DNA from: Cupriavidus pinatubonensis
GTDB taxonomy: Bacteria; Pseudomonadota; Gammaproteobacteria; Burkholderiales; Burkholderiaceae
DNA: 64,000 bases
Assembly (NCBI RefSeq): GCF_019602855.1
Contig: NZ_CP080767.1
Location: forward strand, 2,108,001 to 2,172,000
Direction: 5' to 3'
Shown: positions 35,903 to 46,344 of the stretch, one piece after another
Layout of the letters: each line of letters begins with the position of its first letter
How positions within the stretch are numbered: the stretch's first letter is position 1
Position numbers and translations under genes: made by a program
Notes under the pieces: generated by a model
Told to the model about the DNA's origin: nothing
Databases searched by the model: none
Seen by the model: the letters and a program-made list of their open reading frames with translations, nothing else

Positions 35903-36661
35903 TCAGAAGAGTTGCCCGCTGTCCCCGGCTCGTGCCTCGTCCGGCCCCCAGATGCCGGGCGAGCTGAATGCCTGTGGATGCATCTCGATGCCCGCTGCGG
36001 CAAGCTGGGCGGCTGACAACACCAGTTGGCGCGCGAGCCAGTCATGCAGGCCGCGCAGGAACCGGATGTTGTCGAGCCGGTTCGAGGCCGCAATCAACCG
36101 CTCGAGCTTGACATGCGCGGTATAGACATCGAGCAGATTGGTCGCCCTGAGCCGCGGCGGCGTGGTCGGGCTGCGCTCGATGGCAAGGATGCGGCTCACC
36201 TGGGCCCGGCTCAGGTCACCGGTGCGCTGGAAGTATTCGTAGACGTCCTGCAGTGGCGCAAAGCGCACCGTGGGCTGCACGCGCGGCACGGTCAGAAGTT
36301 TTTCCATGCGCAGCACAAGGTAGCGGATCGCCGCCAGGCGCTGCGCGGTGTCCCGCTCGGCGCCGGTGGGCCGGCGGCGTGAAGCACTGGCGATCACGGC
36401 ATCCAGCGCTTCCGATTGCCGTACCACGTCGCGCTCGGTGTAATCCGGTACTTGGGCAAGCAGGCCGGGATGAACCACCGCGGCCCGGGCACAGGCTTCT
36501 CCAAACGGATATTCGTGGCCTTGCGCATCACGCAGGATATAGGCCCTGCCGTCGGGAAAACCGTGATGACGCCCCGTGGCGCCGCGCGCGTGGCAGCGCG
36601 TGTCGAGGTCGACGAAGTCCTTGCGTACGGGAATCCACCCCCCGTGCTGTGCCTGGGTCAT
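35903..36661 (-). CDS. Unrecognised soluble protein, 252 residues
   Basis: I do not recognise this protein. It has no signal peptide or membrane helix. The N-terminal 60 residues are rich in Asp, Arg, His and Gly (DLDTRCHARGATGRHHGFPDGRAYIL). Residues 60-230 look alpha-helical with repeated Leu/Arg/Ala patterns (RDTAQRLAAIRYLVLRMEKL; RAQVSRILAIERSPTTP), which could be a helix-turn-helix-like or scaffold fold. The ATG at 36661 lies 110 bp after the M55 peptidase stop, and the DUF2817 gene follows 73 bp later, all in the same direction. The composition is like its neighbours', so there is no sign of recent transfer. Confidence 0.5.
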   Translation of the reverse strand: MTQAQHGGWIPVRKDFVDLDTRCHARGATGRHHGFPDGRAYILRDAQGHEYPFGEACARAAVVHPGLLAQVPDYTERDVVRQSEALDAVIASASRRRPTGAERDTAQRLAAIRYLVLRMEKLLTVPRVQPTVRFAPLQDVYEYFQRTGDLSRAQVSRILAIERSPTTPPRLRATNLLDVYTAHVKLERLIAASNRLDNIRFLRGLHDWLARQLVLSAAQLAAAGIEMHPQAFSSPGIWGPDEARAGDSGQLF

Positions 36662-36771
36662 GAGTCTGCGTTAATGCGGTATTTCGGGTAAAGACAGCGA
36701 GGCCGGCCAACAGACCAGCCCGCGCCCAACCCGTTATTGTCGCCGATCGCGCCGCGACCCGGCCAATGCCG

Positions 36772-37590
36772 CTATTTCAGCATGAACGACATCGCCGACA
36801 GGCAGTTCAGCATGCGCACGGCCGACTGCACGGAATCGGCTGAGAACGACAACGTGACGCCATCGACGCGCTCCAGCGTCGGCCACTGGCAGAACAGGTC
36901 CGCGTGGGCGGCTGTCTGGGTCTGGAGCCGGCAGGTCACGGGGCCGTCGATTCGGAATGGCGTTGCATCGGCCCGGTCGCGTACAGCTTGCGACGCCGCT
37001 TTCCGAACAGCATCGCGCGCCGCCGCCGGCGCGAGCGTGCTGCCGCTGCCGAAGCCGCCCGCCGACTTGGTCTGCACATAGCGCACCCACGGCATCAGCG
37101 GGCGGGTCTCGCCGATAAAGACATCGTCGCCACTGGCCATCAGCACCGGCACACCGAACTCACCGGCCAGCGCGGCGTACAGGCCGGCTTCGCCCAGTTC
37201 CTGCTCGTTCAACCACACGCGCGCAAACGCGCTGCTGTTGATCGTGTGTGCCAGCACCCCGCGACTTTGCGCGCGGCAGTGATAGCCAATCAGGAACACG
37301 CCGTCACAGCCTGTTTCCACGCCGGCCATCATGCCCAGATAGCGGGGCTTGCCGAGTACGAGCTGCGCACGTGAATCGATCTGGTCCGGCAGCAGATTGC
37401 GGAAACCGCCGTGCGAGTCGTTGACCAGCACCGCGGTCGCGCCGGCGTCGAAGGCGCCCTGCACGGCCGCATTGGCTTCGCCGGTCATCCATGCACGGGC
37501 TCGCTCATATTCGCCATTGCCCGGACGCGTCTGCTCGGCGTGAAAAACGCCGGCAATACCTTCGATATCGGTGGAGATCAGCAGCTTCAT
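36772..37590 (-). CDS. M55-family D-aminopeptidase (DppA-like)
   Basis: A 272-residue zinc peptidase matching Bacillus DppA. Metal ligands are Asp8 and Glu10 (STDIEG), His59 (NDSHGG), His103 (GYHCRA) and Glu133 (LGEAG); the catalytic His114 lies in VLAHTINS. The known enzyme is a self-compartmentalising decamer that cleaves peptides with an N-terminal D-residue such as D-Ala-D-Ala. The start codon overlaps the P1 peptidase stop (ATGA), showing translational coupling. It is the last gene of the regulator-peptidase-ABC operon. Confidence 0.9.
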   Translation of the reverse strand: MKLLISTDIEGIAGVFHAEQTRPGNGEYERARAWMTGEANAAVQGAFDAGATAVLVNDSHGGFRNLLPDQIDSRAQLVLGKPRYLGMMAGVETGCDGVFLIGYHCRAQSRGVLAHTINSSAFARVWLNEQELGEAGLYAALAGEFGVPVLMASGDDVFIGETRPLMPWVRYVQTKSAGGFGSGSTLAPAAARDAVRKAASQAVRDRADATPFRIDGPVTCRLQTQTAAHADLFCQWPTLERVDGVTLSFSADSVQSAVRMLNCLSAMSFMLK

Positions 37591-38627
37591 ATTGGAGTGC
37601 GTAGTTCGGGCATGACATCGAGCAACGCCTGACGGCGGTGTCCGCTACGGCCATGGACGGGCACCGCCTGCCAGAGTGCGTGAAGGATGGCCTGTTCCAC
37701 GCTGTCAGCCGCGGCGCGGAACAACGGGTCGAGTCGGCTTTCGTGCAGCAGCGGCACGGAAGGCATCGGCTCCGCAGCATGGTGCGGCACGGTGTACGCC
37801 GTGGAAAACGCGAACACGATATCGCCCGAGCCATGCCCGTACACCGACCCCGTACGGGCCAGGCCGGCTCCCGCGCGAAGTGCCAGCCGGCGCAGCTGGC
37901 GCGCGTCGAGCGGCGCATCCGTGGCCAGGATCATGATGATCGATCCTTTCTCCGGCTCGGGCGCGGGTGCCGCGAGCCGCGCGGCCAGTTCACCGCCGAC
38001 CTGTCGGCCAGCGATAACGAGCGATTCCGGCGTGCCGAAATTCGCCAGCACAAGCGCACCCACGCAATAGCCGCCGACTAAGCGCGATGCAGTGCCGATG
38101 CCACCCTTGACGCCAAACGACGACATGCCTCGCCCGGCACCGACCGATCCGGCCTGCACATCGGCGCAAGCGGCAGCACAGGCCGTCTCATAGTGAACGC
38201 GATCAACGGCCATGGCCTGGATATCGTTCAGGTAGCCATCATTGCATTCGAACACCAGTGGATTGACTGTCGGCAGCGACCGACCGATTTCCGGATTCGC
38301 CGCTACGGCCTCGCAGATCTGCGCGTGCGCCACGGCCCCGACGGCAAAGGTGTTCGTCAGCGCGATGGGCGTTTCCAGCACGCCCAGTTCCTCCACCTGC
38401 ACAAGCCCGATGCTTTTGCCGAAGCCATTGATCACAGCGCAAGCGGCCGGCACCTTCTGCAGATAGACGTTACCGGCATGCGGACGCACGACGGTCACGC
38501 CGGTCTGGACGTCGCCGTCATCCAGCGTGCAATGTCCGACCGTCACGCCGGCCACGTCCGTGATGCTGTTGCGTGCGCCAGCGGGCAGCGCACCAATGAC
38601 CGGCGGTGTCAGGGGTTCCATCTCCAT
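37587..38627 (-). CDS. P1-family aminopeptidase (DmpA/BapA-like)
   Basis: A 346-residue N-terminal nucleophile hydrolase precursor. NSITDVAGVTVGHCTL starts the family fold, and the autocleavage site is Gly228-Ser229 (KGSIIMILATDAPL), which would give alpha (about 228 residues) and beta chains with Ser229 as nucleophile. Characterised members cleave L-aminoacyl peptides, D-amino acid amides/esters, or N-terminal beta-amino acids. It sits between permease gsiD (6 bp gap) and the M55 peptidase (4-bp overlap). The exact substrate class is inferred, not visible. Confidence 0.9.
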   Translation of the reverse strand: MEMEPLTPPVIGALPAGARNSITDVAGVTVGHCTLDDGDVQTGVTVVRPHAGNVYLQKVPAACAVINGFGKSIGLVQVEELGVLETPIALTNTFAVGAVAHAQICEAVAANPEIGRSLPTVNPLVFECNDGYLNDIQAMAVDRVHYETACAAACADVQAGSVGAGRGMSSFGVKGGIGTASRLVGGYCVGALVLANFGTPESLVIAGRQVGGELAARLAAPAPEPEKGSIIMILATDAPLDARQLRRLALRAGAGLARTGSVYGHGSGDIVFAFSTAYTVPHHAAEPMPSVPLLHESRLDPLFRAAADSVEQAILHALWQAVPVHGRSGHRRQALLDVMPELRTPI

Positions 38628-38633
38628 CTCGCC

Positions 38634-39545
38634 TCAGCGCCGGTCGATCTTCGGATCGAGCGCATCGCGCAGGCCATCACCGAGCAGGTTGAAGGCCAGC
38701 ACCGTCAGGAAGATCGCCAGGCTCGGGAAGATTGCGACGTGGGGCGCCGTCACCATGTCGGCGCGGGCCTCGTTCAGCATGGCACCCCACTCCGGCGTCG
38801 GCGGTTGTGCGCCGAGCCCGAGGAACGAGAGGCTCGCCGCGGTGATGATCGACGTGCCGATCCGCATCGAGAAGTACACCACGATCGACGACACCGTGCC
38901 GGGCAGGATATGCCGCATCAGGATGGTCCAGTCCGACGCTCCGATGCTGCGCGCAGCTTCCACATAGGTCAGGCGCTTGAGCATCAGCGTATTGCCGCGA
39001 ACCAGCCGCGCAAACGCCGGAATGCTGAAGATGGCCACGGCGAAGATTACGTTGACCATGCCGTTGCCGAGGATCGCGACGACACCGATCGCCAGCAGGA
39101 TGCCCGGGAACGCGAACAGCACGTCGGAGATGCGCATCACGATGCGGTCCCACCAGCCTTCGTAGTAGCCGGCCAGCAGGCCCAGCGCGGTGCCGATCAC
39201 GGCGCCGATGATGACCGACAGGAAACCAGCCGCCAGCGAGATGCGCGTGCCGGCCAGGATGCGGCTGAAGATGTCGCGGCCGAGCGAATCCACACCCATC
39301 CAGTGGGCTGCGGACGGGCCGGCGTTGAGCGCGTCATAGTCGAAGAAATTCTCGGGATCGTAGGGCACCAGATGCGGCGACAGGATTGCCACCACGATCA
39401 GCAGCAGCACGAACCCACCGGCGCCGAGCGCCAGATGCTGCTTGCGGAATTTGCGCCAGAACTCGGTCCAGGGCGTCCGCACGGCCTGAGGGGCCGCTGC
39501 GACGGTGGCTGCCGGGGTGTCGGCGGGCGTGGAAATCTCGGTCAT
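38634..39545 (-). CDS. gsiD: Peptide/glutathione ABC transporter permease (GsiD/DppC type)
   Basis: A 303-residue inner-membrane permease of the peptide/nickel family with six helices. The polar N-terminus (residues 1-33) and [22 protein letters not shown] are typical of the DppC/GsiD subunit; the EAA loop is [21 protein letters not shown] (about 205-225). With gsiC it forms the channel. The ATG at 39545 has GGAGGC upstream. Its place in an iaaA-gsiABCD order supports the gsi name over dpp or opp. Confidence 0.87.
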   Translation of the reverse strand: MTEISTPADTPAATVAAAPQAVRTPWTEFWRKFRKQHLALGAGGFVLLLIVVAILSPHLVPYDPENFFDYDALNAGPSAAHWMGVDSLGRDIFSRILAGTRISLAAGFLSVIIGAVIGTALGLLAGYYEGWWDRIVMRISDVLFAFPGILLAIGVVAILGNGMVNVIFAVAIFSIPAFARLVRGNTLMLKRLTYVEAARSIGASDWTILMRHILPGTVSSIVVYFSMRIGTSIITAASLSFLGLGAQPPTPEWGAMLNEARADMVTAPHVAIFPSLAIFLTVLAFNLLGDGLRDALDPKIDRR

Positions 39546-39557
39546 GCCTGCCTCCTT

Positions 39558-40478
39558 TTACTTGTAGCGGATGGTTGGGTTGATCACGGTGTAGAGCAAG
39601 TCCACCACCAGGTTGATCAGGATGAATTCAAGCGAGAACAGCAGCACCTCGGCCTGGATCACCGGGTAGTCGCGCATCTCGACGGCATCGACCAGCAGGC
39701 GCCCGAGGCCCGGCCAGTTGAAGACTTTCTCCACCACGATCGAGCCGCCCAGCAGGAAGCCGAACTGCAGGCCCATCATGGTCACCACGGGAATCATCGC
39801 GTTGCGCAGCGTGTGCTTGGCCACGACCACGGTCTCGCGCACGCCCTTGGCGCGCGCAGTACGCACGAAATCTTCCTGCAGCACCTCGACAAACGACGCA
39901 CGCGTAAAACGCGCCATCACCGCTGCCACGGCTGCGCCCAGCGTCAGCGACGGCAGCACGTAGTGCTTCCAGCTATCGGCGCCGATCGACGGCAGCCAGC
40001 CGAGCTGCACCGAGAACACTTCCATCAGCAGCATGCCGAGCGCAAACGCCGGGAACGAGATGCCGGACACGGCCAGCGTCATGCCGAGCCGGTCTGGCCA
40101 GCGGTTGCGCCAGACCGCGGAGCAGATGCCGATCACCATGCCGAACACGACGGCCCAGGCCATCGACGCCACGGTCAGCCACAGCGTCGGCATGAAGCGG
40201 TCGCCGATCTCATCGCTGACCGCACGCTTGGTGCGCAGCGAATGCCCGAACTCGCCGCGCACGGCGTTCGAGAAGAAGTTCACGAACTGCTCGGGCAGGG
40301 TTTTGTCCAGCCCCAGGTCCTTGCGCACCAGCTCGACGGTGGCTTCGTCGGCCTCGGGGCCCGCCGCCAACCGCGCCGGATCGCCGGGCAGGAGGTGGAC
40401 GAACAGGAATACCAGCACTGCCACGATCAGCAGTGTCGGGATCACGCCCAGGCATCGTTTGAGGAAATAGTTCAGCAT
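39558..40478 (-). CDS. gsiC: Peptide/glutathione ABC transporter permease (GsiC/DppB type)
   Basis: A 306-residue permease: [43 protein letters not shown] is the classical DppB/GsiC N-terminus, with a periplasmic loop after helix 1. The EAA loop is [25 protein letters not shown] (about 210-235). It precedes gsiD by 12 bp. Upstream, a 120-bp gap with two strong hairpins separates it from the binding-protein gene, an arrangement that would lower permease output relative to the binding protein. Confidence 0.88.
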   Translation of the reverse strand: MLNYFLKRCLGVIPTLLIVAVLVFLFVHLLPGDPARLAAGPEADEATVELVRKDLGLDKTLPEQFVNFFSNAVRGEFGHSLRTKRAVSDEIGDRFMPTLWLTVASMAWAVVFGMVIGICSAVWRNRWPDRLGMTLAVSGISFPAFALGMLLMEVFSVQLGWLPSIGADSWKHYVLPSLTLGAAVAAVMARFTRASFVEVLQEDFVRTARAKGVRETVVVAKHTLRNAMIPVVTMMGLQFGFLLGGSIVVEKVFNWPGLGRLLVDAVEMRDYPVIQAEVLLFSLEFILINLVVDLLYTVINPTIRYK

Positions 40479-40501
40479 GACGCTTCAGGGAAAAGGCCGC
40501 A

Positions 40502-40539
40502 GGCCGCCTGTCCATGCCCCTGCGATGGGACAGGCGGCC
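40502..40539 (-). repeat. Strong intercistronic hairpin, gsiB-gsiC gap (distal)
   Basis: A perfect 12-bp inverted repeat (GGCCGCCTGTCC / GGACAGGCGGCC) with a 14-nt loop, about 25 bp before the gsiC start. No T-tract. It is expected to impede RNase progress or attenuate transcription between the binding protein and the permeases. Confidence 0.7.
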
Positions 40540-40567
40540 ACGTTCGGCTTACTGCTTGCTACCCGGT

Positions 40568-40589
40568 GCGCGCCGCGGTAGCGGCGCGC
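40568..40589 (-). repeat. Strong intercistronic hairpin, gsiB-gsiC gap (proximal)
   Basis: A perfect 9-bp GC-only stem (GCGCGCCGC / GCGGCGCGC) with a 4-nt loop, starting 11 bp after the gsiB stop codon. Such a hairpin directly after a binding-protein gene typically protects that part of the mRNA and raises binding-protein yield. Confidence 0.7.
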
Positions 40590-40600
40590 TTTCCGCAGGC

Positions 40601-42157
40601 TTACTGCTTGATATCGATGTCGTCGAAATTGAACGAGCCATCGGGCATCACATACGCACCGGTCAGGCGCTTGCTGCGCGCGTACAGCACCTTCTCGGTC
40701 ACCAGGAAGGCCCACGGCGCATCCTTCCAGATGCGTTCCTGCGCGTCCTTGTACAGCTTGGCCTTCTCGCCGCGATCGGTCGTGCGCAGCGCGCCGGCGA
40801 TGTCGGCATCGACCTGGTCGTTCTTGTAGTACGCGGTGTTCAGCAACTTCGGCGGCATCGATTCCGAGGCCAGCAGCGGACGCAGCGCCCAGTCCGACTC
40901 ACCGGTCGACGACGACCAGCCGATGTAGTAGATGCGCACGCCGGCGTCTTCCGGCTTCTGCACGCTTTCCACCTTCTCCACGCGCTGGCCGGCTTCCAGC
41001 GCCTGCACGCTGGCCTTGATGCCGACCTGCTGCAGCTGCTGCTGCACGAACTGGATCACCTTCTGCGCGGTGGTGTGGTTATAGGCCGACCACAGCGTGG
41101 TCTCGAAGCCGTTCGGGTAGCCGGCTTCCTTCAGCAGCGCGCGCGCCTTGGCCGGGTCATACGGCCACGGGCCCAGCTTCTCGGCATAGTCCACGCCCGG
41201 CGGCACCACGCCTTCGGCCGGCACGGCGTAGCCGGCGAAGGCCACCTTGGTCAGCGCGTCCTTATTGATTGCGTAGTTGATGGCCTGGCGCACCTTCGGG
41301 TCGTTGAACGGCTTGACCGTGGTGTTCAGGCTCAGGTAGCGCTGGATAATCGACGGCGCCGCGATCAGGTCCACCTTGGGGCTGTTCTTCAGCACCGCGG
41401 CCTGCTCGAACGGGATGCTGAAGGCAAAGTCGGCCTCGCCGGTCTGCATGATGGCCGCGCGGGTGTTGTTGTCCACCACCGGCTTCCAGGTGACGGTGTC
41501 GATCTTCGGATAACCGGTCTTCCAGTAGCCTGCGAATTTCTTGCCCTTCAGGTGATCGGGCTGCTTCCACTCGACGAACTCGAACGGGCCCGTGCCGACC
41601 GGATGGAAGGCAATCTCCTTGCCGTACTTCTGCAGCGCCACGGGCGAGATCATCACGGCCGACGGGTGGGCCAGCACGTTGATGAACGGCGAGAACGGCT
41701 CCTTCAGCGTGACCTTTACCGTGCTGCTGTCCACCACATCGGTCTTGGCGACGCGGTTGAACAGCGTATAGCGCTTGAGCTTGTTGGCCGGGTTGGTCAC
41801 GCGGTCAAGGTTGGCCTTCACGGCGGCGGCGTCGAAGGGGGTGCCGTCGTGGAACTTGATGCCCTTCTTGAGCTTGATCGTGTAGGTCAGGCCGTCCTTG
41901 CTGACGTCATAGCTTTCGGCCAGCACGTTGACCAGCTTCATGTCCTTGTCCAGGCCGAACAGGCCCTGGTAGAAGCTTTTGGCTACGGCCTGCGACAGCG
42001 TGTCGTTCGAATCGTACGGGTCCAGCGTGGTGAACGTGGAAGCGACAGCCATTACCGCATCCTTGGCGGCAAAAGCGGACACCGGCGCCAGCGCGCCTAT
42101 CGCGCCGGCCACAAGCAGCCCGGCCACCAGCCTGGGCGAAACCATCGATGCAGACAT
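40601..42157 (-). CDS. gsiB: Periplasmic peptide/glutathione-binding protein (GsiB type)
   Basis: A 518-residue family-5 solute-binding protein. Signal peptide 1-31 (VSAFA-AKD), then [39 protein letters not shown], which is the GsiB-type N-terminus, and the family motif [29 protein letters not shown] near 85-115. No lipobox, so it is a free periplasmic protein. In E. coli the paralogue delivers glutathione. Here the ligand may be other peptides, given the peptidases in the operon. The ATG at 42157 has AAGGAG upstream and lies 26 bp after gsiA. Confidence 0.9.
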   Translation of the reverse strand: MSASMVSPRLVAGLLVAGAIGALAPVSAFAAKDAVMAVASTFTTLDPYDSNDTLSQAVAKSFYQGLFGLDKDMKLVNVLAESYDVSKDGLTYTIKLKKGIKFHDGTPFDAAAVKANLDRVTNPANKLKRYTLFNRVAKTDVVDSSTVKVTLKEPFSPFINVLAHPSAVMISPVALQKYGKEIAFHPVGTGPFEFVEWKQPDHLKGKKFAGYWKTGYPKIDTVTWKPVVDNNTRAAIMQTGEADFAFSIPFEQAAVLKNSPKVDLIAAPSIIQRYLSLNTTVKPFNDPKVRQAINYAINKDALTKVAFAGYAVPAEGVVPPGVDYAEKLGPWPYDPAKARALLKEAGYPNGFETTLWSAYNHTTAQKVIQFVQQQLQQVGIKASVQALEAGQRVEKVESVQKPEDAGVRIYYIGWSSSTGESDWALRPLLASESMPPKLLNTAYYKNDQVDADIAGALRTTDRGEKAKLYKDAQERIWKDAPWAFLVTEKVLYARSKRLTGAYVMPDGSFNFDDIDIKQ

Positions 42158-42183
42158 CTTGATTCTCCTTGGATAAACCGATT

Positions 42184-44073
<1,890 letters not shown>

Positions 44074-44121
44074 TGGCTCCCCCTGGGATTGCTGCGGGAA
44101 TTGCGGATGGAAAACGGCGTG

Positions 44122-45096
44122 TCAGCCGTAGATCGCCACGGTCACCGGACCGTCCGCGCGCGCAAAGCCGCGGTACATGCCCTCTGTATTGAACGGCAGC
44201 GTGATATTGCCGGCACGATCCACCGCGATCAGGCCACCGCGGCCGCCAATGGCCGGCAGCTTTTCCATGACCACGCGGCGCGCCGACTCCTCGAGCGACA
44301 GGCCCGCATACCGCATCTGTGCCGACACATCATGGGCTGCAACAGTGCGGATGAACATTTCACCGGTACCGGTGGCTGACACCGCAGCAACATCGTCGGC
44401 ATAGCAGCCTGCGCCGATCAGCGGCGAATCGCCGACGCGGCCGACCTGCTTGTTGGTGACGCCGCCCGTGGACGTCGCGGCGGCCAGGTTGCCGAAGCTG
44501 TCGCAGGCCACGGCGCCGACCGTGCCGAACTTGCTGTCCGGATCGATCGGATCGGGCTTGCCGGCCAGCGCGCGCGCGGCGAGCGTGGCCGCGTCATGAT
44601 CGAGCAGTGCCATGCCTTGCACGGCGCGCGCGCGTTCCCATTGCTCGTAGCGGGCCTTGGTGTAGTAGTAGTCGCGCGACACCAGTTCCAGGCCATGTGC
44701 CTCGGCAAAGGCTTCAGCGCCTTCGCCGGCAAACAGCACGTGTTCGCTGTGATCCATTACCGCGCGCGCGGCCAGTACCGGGTTGCGCAGCCGCGACACG
44801 CAGGCCACCGCGCCGGCGTTGAGCGTCGCACCGTCCATGACGGCGGCATCGAGTTCGTAGGTGCCGGCGTGCGTCAGCACTGCGCCCTTGCCGGCGTTGA
44901 ACAGCGGGCACTCTTCCAGCAGGCGGACAGCTTCCGTCACGGCGTCGATGGCCGTGCCGCCGCCGGCCAGCACGCGCTGGCCTGCCAGCAGCACCTGTTC
45001 CAGCGCTTCGATGTATTCGCGTTCGCGGGCCGAATCCATGGCCGCGCGCGTGATCGTGCCGGCGCCGCCGTGGATGGCAATGACTGCTTGGTTCAT
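44122..45096 (-). CDS. iaaA: Isoaspartyl peptidase / plant-type L-asparaginase
   Basis: A 324-residue Ntn hydrolase. AVIAIHGGAGTI starts the fold; ECPLFNAGKGAVLTHAGTYELDAAVMDG and the autocleavage site before Thr192 (SKFGTVGAVACD) are diagnostic, followed by GGVTNKQVGRVGDSPLIGAGCYAD. Cleavage frees Thr192 as nucleophile; the enzyme then hydrolyses beta-aspartyl dipeptides and asparagine. It lies between the RpiR regulator (5 bp gap) and gsiA (48 bp gap); the iaaA-gsiABCD order is the same as in E. coli. Confidence 0.94.
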   Translation of the reverse strand: MNQAVIAIHGGAGTITRAAMDSAREREYIEALEQVLLAGQRVLAGGGTAIDAVTEAVRLLEECPLFNAGKGAVLTHAGTYELDAAVMDGATLNAGAVACVSRLRNPVLAARAVMDHSEHVLFAGEGAEAFAEAHGLELVSRDYYYTKARYEQWERARAVQGMALLDHDAATLAARALAGKPDPIDPDSKFGTVGAVACDSFGNLAAATSTGGVTNKQVGRVGDSPLIGAGCYADDVAAVSATGTGEMFIRTVAAHDVSAQMRYAGLSLEESARRVVMEKLPAIGGRGGLIAVDRAGNITLPFNTEGMYRGFARADGPVTVAIYG

Positions 45097-45101
45097 TGGG
45101 A

Positions 45102-46079
45102 CTACGCTTTTGGGTGCTTGGAAGGGTTGCGGCGGTCGGCGCCGGGCTTGCCATCGACATCGGCTGATGCCACGGGCTGTGCGGCTGCCGTGGTGCCGGC
45201 ATTGCCGGCATTGCCGGCATGGGGGCCATACAGCCACGGCAGCAGGAACTCGGTCATCTCGGCCGCGGCCTTGACCGGGCGTTCGGCTCGGTGTGCCACG
45301 GCGCCGCACAGCGCTTCGATCAACGCCAGCACGTTGGCATCCGAATTGGCCGACAGCCGGTTAGCGGCCTGCGCATAGAGCGCGATATCGGCAATCGGCG
45401 CCAGCGGCGAGGTCGGGCCATCGGTCAGCGCCAGCAAGCGCGCGCCGCGTGCCTTGGCGCGCTGGGCCAGCACCACGGTATCGGACACGTAGCGCGGAAA
45501 CGCGATGGCGATGACCAGGTCGGCAGGGCTCAGCTTGAACAACTGGCGCGCCGCGTGCGACGCACCGCCCGCGCCGGCGACCGAGGTCACCATGCGGCAG
45601 TGCATTTCCAGGCCGTGCTGCAACAGGCCCGACAGGAAGCCGCTTGCGCCAAAGCCGGCAATGTAGACACGCTCCGCGGCAAGAATCGCGGATACCGCCC
45701 GTTCGCACGCGTCGGCGTCCAGCGCGCGGCGCGTGGCCTCGAGGTTGGCTGCGGCATTGTCCAGCGACGCGGCGAATGCCTCGGCCGCCGTGGTGGGCCG
45801 CTCCAGCTCCGAACGCAGCCGTTCCACCGGCGCCAGCGTCGCCTCAAACCCGCGCACCAGTTCGGCGCGGAACTGCGGATAGCCGTCAAACCCGAGCGCG
45901 CGCGCAAATCGGTTGGCTGTCGCCACCGACACCTGCACCGCGGTCGCGAACTCGTCGATCCGCATCGTCGCGGCGCGGAACGGATTGGCAAGCACGTACT
46001 CGGCCATGCGCTGGTGCGCGGGCGTCAGCGCTGGCAGGCTGCGCGCAATACGTTCAGAGATCGAGGCGCCGTCCGGCAT
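45102..46079 (-). CDS. RpiR/MurR-family regulator with SIS domain, first gene of the peptide operon
   Basis: A 325-residue regulator. Residues 5-80 form the RpiR helix-turn-helix (RIARSLPALTPAHQRMAEYVLANP; ATAVQVSVATANRFARALGFDGYPQFRAEL). Residues 120-260 are a SIS phosphosugar-binding domain (RVYIAGFGASGFLSGLLQHGLE; DLVIAIAFPRYVSDTVVLAQRAKARGARLLALTD). The tail is low-complexity and contains an AGN-AGN-AG repeat. I used the ATG at 46079; a TTG at 46112 is also in frame and neither has a clear ribosome binding site. It precedes iaaA by 5 bp and is likely autoregulatory. SIS effectors are usually sugar phosphates such as MurNAc-6-P, so a cell-wall signal is conceivable. Confidence 0.88.
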   Translation of the reverse strand: MPDGASISERIARSLPALTPAHQRMAEYVLANPFRAATMRIDEFATAVQVSVATANRFARALGFDGYPQFRAELVRGFEATLAPVERLRSELERPTTAAEAFAASLDNAAANLEATRRALDADACERAVSAILAAERVYIAGFGASGFLSGLLQHGLEMHCRMVTSVAGAGGASHAARQLFKLSPADLVIAIAFPRYVSDTVVLAQRAKARGARLLALTDGPTSPLAPIADIALYAQAANRLSANSDANVLALIEALCGAVAHRAERPVKAAAEMTEFLLPWLYGPHAGNAGNAGTTAAAQPVASADVDGKPGADRRNPSKHPKA

Positions 46080-46344
46080 GGGATCAGGAGATCTGGCCGA
46101 TGTGAAAACCAAACATCGGTCGTGGTGGCTGCAATGAAAATGAATTTACACGCAGACCGCGAACAAGAAAACAGAGTTTTCATCATTCAAGGGTAATCCC
46201 TAGGACATACCGTCAATCGAGCGGGTCACCGCCAACGGGAAACGCTACAATGCCGCCCAGCGCCTCATCTCGGGCTGCTGTCCGCGCTTTCTCGCGCTTT
46301 TCCGCTGTTTTTTATCCCCGCTTACCGACGCTCCTGCCTTACCC

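Noticed and set aside
38193-40829. An 878-residue rightward open frame opposite the permease and P1 peptidase genes
   Set aside because: Composition is Arg/His/Gln-rich and repetitive in the way of antisense GC frames; the opposite strand encodes clear gsiC, gsiD and peptidase sequences.
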